A stretch of 64,000 bases of DNA from Pseudomonadota bacterium (GCA_023423275.1 JAFAFW010000110.1:1-64000), one strand, 5' to 3'. Positions 1-8,992 are shown, numbered from the stretch's first letter. Numbers and translations: made by a program. Notes: generated from the letters alone by a model not told the origin.

Positions 1-623
1 CGTTGCGCGCGTTCGGCCTGATGAGTGACCGGCAGGAGATCGAGACGCGCGTCGGGGAGCTGTTGCGCCTGGTCGGTCTCGATCCAGCTGACGGACGCAA
101 ATATCCGCACGAGTTCTCCGGCGGCCAACGCCAGCGCGTCGCAATCGCACGCGCGTTGGCGGCCAATCCGGAGTTTCTTGTCTGCGACGAGCCGACCTCA
201 GCGCTCGATGTCTCGGTGCAGGCGCAGATCCTCAATCTGATGCGCGATCTGCAGGACCGGCTTGGTCTGACCTACCTGTTCATCAGCCATAACCTCGCCG
301 TGGTCCGGCACATGGCGACGAAGATCGGCGTGTTGTATCTCGGACGCCTCGTCGAGGTCGCTGCCCCCCGGGATCTGTTCGCCAAGCCGCGTCACCCCTA
401 CACGCGGATGCTGCTCGATGCCGTGCCGGACTTGGAAATGACCGGCCGCGTGCGGCGGCCGGTAGAGGGTGAAATCCCCAATCCGATCAATCCGCCGAAG
501 GGTTGCGGCTTTCATCCGCGCTGCCCTTATCTGAACGACCGCTGCCGTCACGAAACACCAGTGTTGACGGGCCTCGCTGATCGGCTGGTTGCCTGTCACG
601 GCGTGGTCGAAGGTCGGATCTAG
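1..623 (+). CDS. Oligopeptide/dipeptide ABC transporter ATP-binding protein, C-terminal part (5' truncated by window)
   Basis: This is the C-terminal 207 codons of an OppF/DppF-type ATPase that energises peptide (or related solute) uptake at the inner membrane. The ABC signature [15 protein letters not shown], Walker [12 protein letters not shown] and the switch histidine in FISHNLAV are all visible. They are followed by the family's C-terminal oligopeptide extension with the cysteine pattern CGFHPRCP and a third cysteine shortly after. The Walker A motif lies to the left of the window. Permease and binding-protein genes are not visible, so the substrate cannot be judged. Confidence 0.93.
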   Translation, partial: LRAFGLMSDRQEIETRVGELLRLVGLDPADGRKYPHEFSGGQRQRVAIARALAANPEFLVCDEPTSALDVSVQAQILNLMRDLQDRLGLTYLFISHNLAVVRHMATKIGVLYLGRLVEVAAPRDLFAKPRHPYTRMLLDAVPDLEMTGRVRRPVEGEIPNPINPPKGCGFHPRCPYLNDRCRHETPVLTGLADRLVACHGVVEGRI

Positions 624-745
624 CCGCGTCGTGAGGCGGCCAAGGCTTTGTTTGCCTTGTTTCGGCATTTTCCGGATGCAGCCTGGAACCAAAATCCGTG
701 CACGGCAATTCCCGCGTCGAAGCGCGCCGTGCATGGAGAGAATGA

Positions 746-1027
746 ATGAGCGATCGACGTCGAATGAAGCTTGCTCCAGTCGGCCTTGCGCTCCTCACGC
801 TGGCGACACTCGTTCCCGAAGCGATCGCACAGGCCGAAGACCCGCGTGATATCCTGGCCGTCCGGGTCCGCGCGGAGGGGCACGCGTGCACCAAACCCCT
901 CAAAGCGGAGCGGGACCCGCAGCTCTCCACGGCCGACGTCCCAGCATGGATTCTGACGTGCGATGACGGGGTCTACCGCCTCATTCTGCACGCCGACATG
1001 GCTGACAGGATTACCAAGCTGAAATAG
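746..1027 (+). CDS. Small secreted protein of unknown function
   Basis: A 93-residue protein with a clear signal peptide: basic start (SDRRRMK), hydrophobic core (APVGLALLTLATL) and likely cleavage after AIA-QA. The mature part has about 65 residues with two cysteines that could form one disulfide. GGAGAG at 735-740 lies 5 bases before the ATG and supports this start. It follows the ABC gene by 122 bases and is convergent with the aminotransferase. I recognise no family; a periplasmic location is inferred. Confidence 0.7.
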   Translation: MSDRRRMKLAPVGLALLTLATLVPEAIAQAEDPRDILAVRVRAEGHACTKPLKAERDPQLSTADVPAWILTCDDGVYRLILHADMADRITKLK

Positions 1028-1048
1028 TCGTCCGCGGACGCGGCGACG

Positions 1049-2236
1049 TCACGGCCGGACGTTTTCGCTGAGGCTATCGATCGCTGCCTGGACCCCGCCC
1101 CGCCCGTGAGGCACGGAAGTCGCCGCCAGCGCCGTCTCCACCACGCCCAAGGTGCCCAGGACCATCGGCGCGTTGACATGTCCCATGTGCGCGATCCGGA
1201 ACGCCCTGCCGCCCAGCGCACCGATGCCTGTGCCGAGCACGACGCCGCACTTCTCACGGGCGTAATCGACGAACTCCTTCAGCCCGCTATCGCGCTGCCA
1301 GAGGATCGTCGTCACCGAATTGGCGCGCTCCTCCGGTGCAGCGATGTTGAAAGCAATCGCCTGCCCCTCCGACCAGACGCCAACAGCACGGCGCACGGCT
1401 TCGGCAAGAATGCGATGCCGCGCGAAGGCGTTCTCCATCCCTTCCGCGAACAGCATATCGATGGCTTTCCGCAGGCCGAACAGCAGATGCTCCGGCGGCG
1501 TGCCGCAATATTTCTGATAGTGCTCCTCACCCTCGCGGAAGCCCCAGTCCCAGTACGGCGTGTTCAGCGTCGCCGTTTTATGGAGCGCAAACGCCCGCTC
1601 GCTCGCGGCGACGAAGCCCAGTCCCGGCGGTGTCATCAATCCCTTTTGCGAACCCGAAACAGCCACGTCGATGCCCCACGCATCCATCTCGAACGGCACG
1701 CAGCCGATCGAAGCAACGCCATCGACCATGAACAGTGCGGGATGCCCGGCCGCGCGGATCGCCTTTCCTATGGCTTCGATATCGTTTCCTGCGCCCGACG
1801 CCGTATCGATCTGCACGACGAGAACGGCTTTGATCGCGTGCTGCTTGTCGGCCCGCAGCCGAGCTTCGACCTCATCCGGTCGCACGGCGCGGCGCCAGTC
1901 GCCCTTCAGCACCTCGACGTCGAGACCAAGCTTGGCACCCATCTCGCCCCAACCCACAGCGAAACGGCCGCTCTCCAGAACCAGGATCTTGTCACCGCGC
2001 GACAGCACGTTGCACAGGGCGGCTTCCCACGCTCCGTGCCCATTGGCAGCGTAGATGTAGGTATGGCCGTCAGTGCGAAAAACGCGTTTGAGATCGGCCA
2101 GCAGGCTCGTCGTTACATCGACCAAGCCGCCGGAATAGATGTCCACGGCCGGCTGATGCATGGCCTGGAGCACCTGATCCGGAACGGTTGTAGGACCAGG
2201 AATGCTCAGAAACTGGCGGCCGGCGCTGACACTCAT
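1049..2236 (-). CDS. Class V aminotransferase (alanine/serine/ureidoglycine-glyoxylate aminotransferase family)
   Basis: A PLP enzyme of fold type I that transfers an amino group to or from glyoxylate. Visible are the N-terminal IPGPTTVPDQVL segment, the cofactor-binding Asp in VDGVAS (about residue 172) and the Schiff-base lysine in SGSQKG (about residue 198). Length (395 residues) is normal. The ATG at 2236 is preferred over a GTG at 2248 because GGAG sits 6 bases upstream. Members include serine-glyoxylate and alanine-glyoxylate aminotransferases and the ureidoglycine enzyme PucG. The neighbouring cyclic-amidohydrolase gene, on the same strand, makes the ureide version worth considering, but substrate cannot be settled by sequence inspection. 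Confidence 0.88.
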   Translation of the reverse strand: MSVSAGRQFLSIPGPTTVPDQVLQAMHQPAVDIYSGGLVDVTTSLLADLKRVFRTDGHTYIYAANGHGAWEAALCNVLSRGDKILVLESGRFAVGWGEMGAKLGLDVEVLKGDWRRAVRPDEVEARLRADKQHAIKAVLVVQIDTASGAGNDIEAIGKAIRAAGHPALFMVDGVASIGCVPFEMDAWGIDVAVSGSQKGLMTPPGLGFVAASERAFALHKTATLNTPYWDWGFREGEEHYQKYCGTPPEHLLFGLRKAIDMLFAEGMENAFARHRILAEAVRRAVGVWSEGQAIAFNIAAPEERANSVTTILWQRDSGLKEFVDYAREKCGVVLGTGIGALGGRAFRIAHMGHVNAPMVLGTLGVVETALAATSVPHGRGGVQAAIDSLSENVRP

Positions 2237-2315
2237 CGCACGCTCCACATCGGACTATTGATTGCCGCCACCGTATTCCCGCGGCGCGATGCGGACGTCA
2301 AGCTAGAGCTGATTA

Positions 2316-3644
2316 TCAGCCTGCCTCATAGAAGCGCACTGGCTCGCCTCTCGCGGCACCGAGGATCTCGCCCTGCCACATGACGACACCACCGCGCACC
2401 AGCGTTCCCACGGGCCATCCCGTCACCGTAACCCCGTGATATGGCGTCCATCCGCAGCGGCTGGCGATCATGCTGTTATCGATGGTCTGTCGCCGCTTAA
2501 GGTCGACGACGGTCAGATCCGCATCATAACCAACCGCAATACGTCCCTTGTTGCGGATGCCGAACAGGCGTTGCAGACCGTGGCTGGTGAGATCGACGAA
2601 GCGTTGCAGAGACAGCCGCCCGGCATTGACGTGATCGAGCATGGTGGCGACCAGCGTCTGAACACCGGTCATGCCGGAATGGCTGCCCGGATAGGCGTGG
2701 TCCTTCTCCTCGTGCGTATGCGGGGCGTGATCGGAGCCCAGCACATCCACGACACCGTTGGCGATGCCAGCCCAAATCGCCGCCCGATGCCGCTCGTCGC
2801 GAACCGGCGGGTTCATCTGCGCATAGGTGCCGAGGCGCTCGTAGCAATCGGGCGCCACCAGCGTGAGATGATGCGGCGTCACTTCGACACTCGCCCAATC
2901 CTTATGATCAGCGAGATAGGCCATTTCTTCGGCTGTCGAGATGTGCAGAACGTGCACGCGGCGGCGATGCTTTTCCGCAAGACCGACGAGACGCTGCGTT
3001 GCGATCAGCGCGGCAATCTCATCGCGCCACACGGGATGAGATGATGGATCCCCTGCCCTGCGCAGTCCTGCACGCTCCTTGAGCCGCGCTTCGTCCTCGG
3101 CATGGAATGCGGCGCGGCGGCTGATGGCGGCGATGATGCGATCCAGCGACGGCTCGTCCTCGACCAGCAGGTTGCCGGTCGATGAACCGATGAACACCTT
3201 GATGCCTGCAGACCCTTCCAGTCGTTCCAAAGCAGGAATGTCGCCGATGTTCTCGCGCGTGCCGCCGACATAGAAGGCGAAGTCGCAGAACATGCGATGC
3301 CGCGCGCGGCGCACCTTATCCGCTAGCGCAGGCGCGTCCGTGGTGAGCGGGTTGGTGTTCGGCATCTCGAAGACCGCCGTGACACCGCCGAGCACGGCGG
3401 CACGGCTGCCAGTCTCCAGGTCTTCCTTCTGCTCCAGACCCGGTTCGCGGAAATGCACCTGGCTATCGATGACGCCCGGCAAAATGTGGAGGCCCTTGCA
3501 GTCCACGACCTCGCGGGCGGCGCTCGCATTCACTGTGCCCAGCGCGACGATACGGCCATCGCGGAGGCCGACATCGCGCTCCGCCGTACCGTCATGGTTG
3601 ACGACGGTGCCGCCTTTCAACACCAGGTCGAACGTCTCGGCCAT
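2316..3644 (-). CDS. pyrC: Dihydroorotase-like cyclic amidohydrolase (class I PyrC type)
   Basis: A 442-residue amidohydrolase-superfamily protein that would normally hydrolyse dihydroorotate in pyrimidine synthesis. It shows GVIDSQVHFREPG (residues 57-69), a candidate carbamylated lysine in GIKVFIGSS (K149), metal histidines H181 and H231/H234, and SDHAPH (304-309). The usual HxH metal pair is QxH here (Q62, H64), so the first ligand is replaced by glutamine. I recall this QVHFREPG form in other alphaproteobacterial proteins annotated as dihydroorotase, so it looks inherited rather than an error. The true substrate may differ. It is divergent from ygfZ and lies 79 bases behind the aminotransferase start. 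Confidence 0.82.
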   Translation of the reverse strand: MAETFDLVLKGGTVVNHDGTAERDVGLRDGRIVALGTVNASAAREVVDCKGLHILPGVIDSQVHFREPGLEQKEDLETGSRAAVLGGVTAVFEMPNTNPLTTDAPALADKVRRARHRMFCDFAFYVGGTRENIGDIPALERLEGSAGIKVFIGSSTGNLLVEDEPSLDRIIAAISRRAAFHAEDEARLKERAGLRRAGDPSSHPVWRDEIAALIATQRLVGLAEKHRRRVHVLHISTAEEMAYLADHKDWASVEVTPHHLTLVAPDCYERLGTYAQMNPPVRDERHRAAIWAGIANGVVDVLGSDHAPHTHEEKDHAYPGSHSGMTGVQTLVATMLDHVNAGRLSLQRFVDLTSHGLQRLFGIRNKGRIAVGYDADLTVVDLKRRQTIDNSMIASRCGWTPYHGVTVTGWPVGTLVRGGVVMWQGEILGAARGEPVRFYEAG

Positions 3645-3755
3645 CAGACTCTCCTTCCGCTTGCCACGCCGCGGTCTCCTGCTTACCTAGCTGTCACGGC
3701 ACGTTGGCCGCCAGCAGTTTCTTCGCATGGTGCAGGCCGGAACCAGGGTTCACAC

Positions 3756-4634
3756 ATGACGGACGCGAAAATTGCACGGCTCGCCGATCGTGGCGTGGTG
3801 CGTGTCACGGGCGACGATGCGGCCAAGCTGCTCGACAACCTGATCACGGCGGACCTCGAACGCCTCGACAAGGAGCCCGCGCTCTTCGGCGGCCTGCTGA
3901 CACCGCAGGGCAAGATCCTGTTTGATTTCTTCGTCGTCAAAACCGCGGACGGCTTCCTGCTGGAAACAGCCAGAGACAAAGCGCCGGATCTGGCCAAACG
4001 GCTGACTTTTTACAAGCTCAGGGCCAAAGCGGTGATTGCGGACGCGTCCGATAGCTATGAAGTGTTCGCGGCCTGGGGCGGCGAGCCGCCTGAACTAGCC
4101 GGCGTCATTGCCTTTCCCGACCCGCGCAATGCCGAGCTCGGTTGGCGATTGATCGCTCCGGCTGGAACGGAAGCCGCGAGTTCCCAGCGGTTCGAGTCGG
4201 ACTCCCGCTACCATCAACACCGTGTCGCCATCGGCGTGCCGGAGGGTGGGCGCGACTACGTGCTGGGAGATACCTTCCCGCACGAGGCGTTGTTCGATCA
4301 GATCAGCGGGGTCAATTTCGACAAGGGCTGCTACGTCGGCCAGGAAGTCGTCTCCCGGATGCAGCACCGCTCGACGGCCCGGAAACGGGTGGTGCCCATC
4401 GAAAGCACCGCCGATATCGCGGCTGGGTCCGAAGTGAAGGTCGGTGAAGCGGTCATCGGCATGGTCGGATCGAGCAACGGAACACGTGCCCTTGCGCTGG
4501 TGCGCCTCGATCGCGTCGGGGAAGCCATCGGCAAAGGTCAACCGGTGACGGCTGGCGGCACTGAGATCACCGTGAAGCTGCCGGACTGGGTGCGGTTTAC
4601 AATTCCCATGAAAGAAGATGCCCCAAAGGCCTGA
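3756..4634 (+). CDS. ygfZ: Folate-binding YgfZ/GcvT-like protein (iron-sulfur cluster assembly/repair)
   Basis: A 292-residue aminomethyltransferase-fold protein of the YgfZ/IBA57 family, which uses tetrahydrofolate and helps maintain certain Fe-S enzymes in the cytoplasm. The hallmark KGCYVGQE (residues 190-197, conserved Cys 192) is present in the expected context GVNFDKGCYVGQEV. The ATG at 3756 begins the conserved N-terminus. The stop is immediately followed by the tag start, so the two are probably co-transcribed with the HD and phosphatase genes. Confidence 0.93.
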   Translation: MTDAKIARLADRGVVRVTGDDAAKLLDNLITADLERLDKEPALFGGLLTPQGKILFDFFVVKTADGFLLETARDKAPDLAKRLTFYKLRAKAVIADASDSYEVFAAWGGEPPELAGVIAFPDPRNAELGWRLIAPAGTEAASSQRFESDSRYHQHRVAIGVPEGGRDYVLGDTFPHEALFDQISGVNFDKGCYVGQEVVSRMQHRSTARKRVVPIESTADIAAGSEVKVGEAVIGMVGSSNGTRALALVRLDRVGEAIGKGQPVTAGGTEITVKLPDWVRFTIPMKEDAPKA

Positions 4635-4635
4635 G

Positions 4636-5268
4636 ATGAAGAAACCCGCGCCTCTTTCCGCTGATATCGTGCGTTGTGGCTGGGCCAGCGGCGGCGATGA
4701 ACTTTACGCGCGCTACCATGACGAAGAGTGGGGTGTGCCGAAGGCTGACAGTCGCGCGCTGTTCGAGAAGATGGTTCTCGAAGGGTTCCAGTCGGGCCTG
4801 TCCTGGATCACCATTCTGAGGAAGCGCGAGAACTTCCGCCGTGCCTTCGCCGAATTCGACCCGGAGCGTATCGCCCGTTTCGGCGCCAAGGATTTCGCGC
4901 AGCTGATGGCAGATGAAGGTATTGTCCGCAATCGCCTCAAGATCGAGGCCACGATCGACAACGCGAAGGCTTATCTGAAGCTCGCCGAACGCATTCCGTT
5001 CGCGGCGTTTCTATGGAACTTCTTTCCCGAGGGTCCGCTCGTGCACAGTCGCGCGACGCTGAAGGATATCCCTGGAGCGACGGAGCTGTCGAAAACCATT
5101 TCCAAGGCCCTCAAGGCAGAAGGCTTCCGCTTCGTCGGCCCGACGACCGTCTACGCCTTCATGCAGTCGGTCGGCATGGTCAACGATCACGTCGCCGACT
5201 GCCATCGTCACGCGGCCTGCAAGAAACTGCAGCGCGCCTTCAGGCGGCCGGGTGCCAAGGCGTCATGA
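4636..5268 (+). CDS. tag: DNA-3-methyladenine glycosylase I
   Basis: A 210-residue base-excision repair enzyme that removes 3-methyladenine. The zinc-snap residues are in place: Cys in VRCGW near the N-terminus, His in YHDEEWG, and His and Cys in the C-terminal HVADCH. The substrate-pocket block LFEKMVLEGFQSGLSW is also clear. The start at 4636 directly follows the ygfZ stop; an in-frame ATG at 4618 that overlaps ygfZ is an alternative. The last codon overlaps the next start in an ATGA arrangement. Confidence 0.94.
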   Translation: MKKPAPLSADIVRCGWASGGDELYARYHDEEWGVPKADSRALFEKMVLEGFQSGLSWITILRKRENFRRAFAEFDPERIARFGAKDFAQLMADEGIVRNRLKIEATIDNAKAYLKLAERIPFAAFLWNFFPEGPLVHSRATLKDIPGATELSKTISKALKAEGFRFVGPTTVYAFMQSVGMVNDHVADCHRHAACKKLQRAFRRPGAKAS

Positions 5269-5882
5269 ACCAGAAGCGCAATGCAAAAGAACCTCCGCGC
5301 GCGTGGCAGCGGATGCTCTCAGGCCGGCGATTGGATCTTCTCAATCCGTCACCGCTCGACATCGAGATCGAGGATATTGCCCACGGGCTGGCGCGCGTGG
5401 CGCGTTGGAACGGCCAGACCGTCGGACCGCACGCGTTTTCGGTCGCACAACACGCCCTCGTCGTCGAAGATATCACTGCGGCGCTCAATCCTGCGTGGCC
5501 CCGCGCTTTCCGGATGATGTCGCTGTTGCATGACGCGCCGGAATACGTTGTCGGTGACTTGATCAGTCCGTTCAAGGCGGCTATCGGCTTTGACTACAAG
5601 GCCTTCGAACTGCGCCTGCTGGAAGCCATTCATGCGCGATTTGGACTGCCGTTGCAGGCGCCCGACGATGTCGCCGCCGAAATCAAGCTCGCGGACCGGA
5701 TTGCCGCCTACTTCGAAGCGACGTGTCTCGCAGGGTTCAGTGAGACCGAAGCGGCCCGCTATTTCGATCAACCGAAAAGTCTTCCCGATGCCCTCCGGCA
5801 AGGGCTGGGCTGCCTGTCCGGCTGGCCGACAGCCAAGGCGCAGGAACAATTTCTTGAGCGCTTCGTCACACTCTCGCGATGA
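5265..5882 (+). CDS. HD-domain phosphohydrolase, YfbR-like
   Basis: A 205-residue HD-superfamily hydrolase resembling the YfbR 5'-deoxynucleotidase group. The metal-binding set is visible: histidines in VGPHAFSVAQH (H56, H63), the HD pair in SLLHDAPEY (89-90) and a later Asp in KLADRIAAYF. It probably dephosphorylates nucleotides in the cytoplasm, but this is inferred from family resemblance. Its ATG overlaps the tag stop by four bases, and its own stop overlaps the next ATG, suggesting translational coupling. Confidence 0.85.
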   Translation: MNQKRNAKEPPRAWQRMLSGRRLDLLNPSPLDIEIEDIAHGLARVARWNGQTVGPHAFSVAQHALVVEDITAALNPAWPRAFRMMSLLHDAPEYVVGDLISPFKAAIGFDYKAFELRLLEAIHARFGLPLQAPDDVAAEIKLADRIAAYFEATCLAGFSETEAARYFDQPKSLPDALRQGLGCLSGWPTAKAQEQFLERFVTLSR

Positions 5883-6544
5883 AACCGCAGTTTGGCTTGC
5901 CAACGATACAGCTTTCCCGGCATGGTGCCGGTCGGCTGTCGCGCCGAGCCATCCGAATCATGATGCGATCCGATCCAGTCAGCGACCATACGCTCTCCGA
6001 TCCGATTCCACATCGGGGCACGTCTTTTGGCGCACTGCATGTCTGTCCGTTGAGCCGCGTCCCCGAGACGCTGAAGCGCTCCGGTGCTCGTCATCTGATG
6101 ACGCTCATCAATCGGCAAACGATGCTGGAAACCCCGGCCGGCATTGCTGCCGCAAATCATCTCAAACTGGCGATCAACGATATCAGCGCGCCACAGGACG
6201 GCTTGGTTCATCCGGCCGAATGCCACGTTGAGGAACTGATCCGCTTCTCCAACGCATGGGGCCGGAATGGCGCACTGGTCGTGCATTGTTGGGCTGGAAT
6301 CAGCCGCTCGACCGCTGCGGCCTTCATCAGTTTGTGCACGCTCAATCCGGATACACCGGAGAAGATCATCGCTCAGCGCCTGAGGAGCGCTTCGTTGACC
6401 GCGACGCCCAACCGGCTGCTCGTTCGACTTGCCGACGACATGCTGTCCCGGCGCGGTCGAATGATCGGCGCAATCGAGGCGATCGGCATCGGGGAAGCTG
6501 CCAGGGAAGGAACACCGTTCGAACTGCCGACCAGCTTCGACTAG
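5879..6544 (+). CDS. Dual-specificity/tyrosine-phosphatase-like protein
   Basis: A cysteine-based phosphatase with the active-site loop HCWAGISRST, which fits the HCx5R(S/T) signature (catalytic Cys, phosphate-binding Arg). The core begins around ALHVCPLSRV. The ATG at 5879 overlaps the HD gene stop, which favours coupling. The first 28 residues look unconserved and basic, so ATG 5960 or 5963 may be the real start (about 193 residues). The target could be a phosphoprotein or a small phosphorylated metabolite; nothing here decides. Confidence 0.82.
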   Translation: MKPQFGLPTIQLSRHGAGRLSRRAIRIMMRSDPVSDHTLSDPIPHRGTSFGALHVCPLSRVPETLKRSGARHLMTLINRQTMLETPAGIAAANHLKLAINDISAPQDGLVHPAECHVEELIRFSNAWGRNGALVVHCWAGISRSTAAAFISLCTLNPDTPEKIIAQRLRSASLTATPNRLLVRLADDMLSRRGRMIGAIEAIGIGEAAREGTPFELPTSFD

Positions 6545-6647
6545 AAGCGCCGCGCCTCATTCTGCCAATGCGAGGCTTGCTGCCGCATGCGTTGGTTCCG
6601 AAATTCGCCATGATGTCTCACTAGTGCGCTGCCATGGGAGATCATCG

Positions 6648-7697
6648 ATGACATTCGAAGCTCACCTGAAGCAGACAGACCGATCGGCACGAGATGCCGG
6701 CAACCGGGAGCGACACGACGTGGTTGCAGCTGTCGAAATCGGATTGAACGCGGCGATACTGGCCGTGCGCAAGGACGAGCCCGTCGTGCTTGTCGTGCGT
6801 CCGAAGTCGGAGAATGGCAGCGCGATCGATGCCTTGCCGTTTGGCCCCTTCTCGCCGCTGGAGCATCGCACACTCGATATCGGTTTGCGCCGCTGGGTTG
6901 CCGATCAGACCGGGCTCGACCTCGGCTACGTCGAGCAGCTCTATACGTTCGGCGACCGCGGGAGACATGCCCAGCCGGGCGATACGACGCCGCATATCGT
7001 TTCCATCGGCTATCTGGCGCTGACGCGGCCAAGCGACGATGCGGAGGCAGAAGATCGCGGCCACTGGCAGAGCTGGTACGATTATTTCCCATGGGAGGAC
7101 TGGCGGCGCGGCAGGCCCGCCATCCTCGCCGACGTGATCGAGCCCAAGTTGCTGGCGTGGGCGGAGCGGCCGGCCCTGCAAACCGCGCCCGTAAGGCCGA
7201 TCCAGAGGTCGGAGCGGCTGCGGGTGTGCTTCGGCATCGGCGGTGGCGGCTGGGACGAGGAGAAAGTTCTCGAACGCTTCGAGCTGCTTTACGAAGCGGG
7301 TCTGCTCGAGGAAGCCAGACGCGACGGCCGCGAGGCTGCGTTGACGTGGGGCGGCAGTCAGCGGCTGGGTGCTGCCATGCGTTTCGACCATCGGCGCATC
7401 CTGGCGACCGCGATCAGCCGCATCCGCGCGAAGATCAAATACCGCCCGGTGATCTTCGAGATGATGGCCGACGAATTCACGCTGTATGAACTGCAGAAGA
7501 CCGTCGAAGCCATCCTTGGCCCGCATCTGCACAAGCAGAATTTCCGCCGTCTGGTGGAAAGTGCCGGACTGGTCGAGCCAACCGGAGAAGTGCGCGCCAA
7601 GACCGGCGGACGTCCCGCGCGGCTTTACCGATTCCGCCGCGAGGTGCTGTTGGAGCGACCGGCACCGGGAGTCCGTGTGAAGCCGGGACGCAGCTAG
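6648..7697 (+). CDS. nadQ: NadQ/NrtR-family transcriptional regulator of NAD synthesis
   Basis: A 349-residue regulator with an N-terminal Nudix-related domain (about 28-180) and a C-terminal winged helix (about 265-332, with FTLYELQKTVEAIL, KQNFRRLVESAGLV and TGGRPARLYRF), the arrangement of NrtR-like proteins. The Nudix box is degenerate (RRWVADQTGL replaces the REx2EE-type core), so it is probably a ligand sensor, not a hydrolase. GGGAG lies 7 bases before the ATG. It stands directly upstream of nadABC, and two palindromes lie between them. I assign it to the alphaproteobacterial NadQ group (COG4111) from memory of that family and from context; direct proof is lacking. Confidence 0.8.
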   Translation: MTFEAHLKQTDRSARDAGNRERHDVVAAVEIGLNAAILAVRKDEPVVLVVRPKSENGSAIDALPFGPFSPLEHRTLDIGLRRWVADQTGLDLGYVEQLYTFGDRGRHAQPGDTTPHIVSIGYLALTRPSDDAEAEDRGHWQSWYDYFPWEDWRRGRPAILADVIEPKLLAWAERPALQTAPVRPIQRSERLRVCFGIGGGGWDEEKVLERFELLYEAGLLEEARRDGREAALTWGGSQRLGAAMRFDHRRILATAISRIRAKIKYRPVIFEMMADEFTLYELQKTVEAILGPHLHKQNFRRLVESAGLVEPTGEVRAKTGGRPARLYRFRREVLLERPAPGVRVKPGRS

Positions 7698-7823
7698 TCA
7701 ACGTCCGGCGGACCGTCCGGCCCCGGATAAGTCCGTCAAAATCCGCATGGCAGCGTCCCACGATCGCGATAAACGACCCTGGAATTCGCGACCCAATTCA
7801 CCTATGTTAGTTTTACACTATGA

Positions 7824-7840
7824 ATGCTCACATAGAGCAT
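7824..7840. promoter_or_regulatory. Palindromic operator candidate 1 upstream of nadA
   Basis: ATGCTC and GAGCAT form perfect 6-base arms around a 5-base spacer. The same core recurs about 60 bases downstream, which argues for a regulator site. NadQ, encoded just upstream, is the obvious candidate. Confidence 0.6.
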
Positions 7841-7880
7841 ATCAAGCTCGACTTACAATCGGGTGTTTTTTCGGCCCTCG

Positions 7881-7903
7881 TTAATGCTCAATGAGAGCAT
7901 TAA
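7881..7903. promoter_or_regulatory. Palindromic operator candidate 2 upstream of nadA
   Basis: TTAATGCTC and GAGCATTAA form perfect 9-base arms around a 5-base spacer, ending 30 bases before the nadA ATG. It shares the ATGCTC-N5-GAGCAT core with the site at 7824-7840. Centres are 60 bases apart. A repressor bound here could block initiation or early elongation of nadABC. Confidence 0.7.
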
Positions 7904-7933
7904 ACGGACGAAGAGGAAGAGGGAGAGAGCTCA

Positions 7934-8992
7934 ATGGCCATGGTTCATGCAGAAACCCGCGCGCCGGTTTCCAGGCGGCACGACGTTCTGCCGATGCCCG
8001 ACCTCACCTTCACGCCTGAACTGGCGCGGGAGATGGAGCCGCTTTACGCCAAGGTTTCCCGGGTCGTGACCCCGCTGGAGTGGCCGCAGTTCGCGCCCAT
8101 CATCAAGGCGATCAACGACCTCAAAAAGCAGCGCAACGCCGTTATCCTGGCTCACAACTACATGACGCCGGAGATCTTCAACTGCGTCGGCGACATCCGC
8201 GGCGACAGCCTGCAGCTTGCCAAGGAAGCAGCCAAGGTCGATGCCGACGTGATCGTCCAGGCCGGCGTGCACTTCATGGCCGAGACGTCGAAACTGCTGA
8301 GCCCGAACAAGACCGTCCTGATCCCCGACATGCGGGCGGGCTGCTCGCTGGCCGAATCGATCACCGGTGCGGACGTGCGCCTGCTCCGCGAGGCTTATCC
8401 GGGCGTTCCGGTTGTCACCTATGTCAACACCTCTGCCGATGTGAAGGCCGAGAGCGACATCTGCTGCACCTCCGCGAACGCCGTGAAGGTCGTCGAAAGC
8501 CTCGGCGTGCCGCGCGTGCTGCTGATCCCGGACGAGTATCTCGCACAGTATGTCCAGACGCAGACGGATGTGCAGATCATCACCTGGAAGGGTCACTGCG
8601 AAGTGCACGAGCGCTTCACCGCCGAAGAGCTCAACGCCTTCCGCGAGGCCGATCCGAGCGTGCGCATCATCGCGCATCCGGAGTGCCCGCCGGACGTGAT
8701 CGGTGCCGCAGACTTCACCGGCTCGACGTCCGGCATGATCGACTGGGTGAAGAAGAACCGGCCGCGCAAGGTGGTGCTCGTCACCGAATGCTCGATGAGC
8801 TCCAACGTCGCCAGCGAAGTGCCCGACGTGGAATTCGTCCGGCCGTGCAACCTGTGCCCGCACATGAAGCGGATCACGCTGAAGAACATCCTCGATAGCC
8901 TCATCTACATGCGGCACGAGGTGACGGTCGATCCGATGATTGCCGACCGCGCGCGTCGCGCCGTCGAGCGCATGATCAACCTGACAAACTGA
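7934..8992 (+). CDS. nadA: Quinolinate synthase A
   Basis: A 352-residue [4Fe-4S] enzyme that condenses iminoaspartate with dihydroxyacetone phosphate to give quinolinate, the second step of de novo NAD synthesis. The three cluster cysteines fit family spacing: C137 (RAGCSLAE), C222 (KGHCEVHE) and C308 (CNLCPHMK). AHNYMTPEI near residue 73 is the conserved substrate loop. A GGGAGAG-rich purine stretch precedes the ATG; a second ATG at 7940 is possible. It is first in nadABC. Confidence 0.97.
   Translation: MAMVHAETRAPVSRRHDVLPMPDLTFTPELAREMEPLYAKVSRVVTPLEWPQFAPIIKAINDLKKQRNAVILAHNYMTPEIFNCVGDIRGDSLQLAKEAAKVDADVIVQAGVHFMAETSKLLSPNKTVLIPDMRAGCSLAESITGADVRLLREAYPGVPVVTYVNTSADVKAESDICCTSANAVKVVESLGVPRVLLIPDEYLAQYVQTQTDVQIITWKGHCEVHERFTAEELNAFREADPSVRIIAHPECPPDVIGAADFTGSTSGMIDWVKKNRPRKVVLVTECSMSSNVASEVPDVEFVRPCNLCPHMKRITLKNILDSLIYMRHEVTVDPMIADRARRAVERMINLTN

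Noticed and set aside
7698..7933. A riboswitch leader for nadA
   Set aside because: The region is explained better by two short perfect DNA palindromes next to a regulator gene; no larger paired RNA structure was evident.
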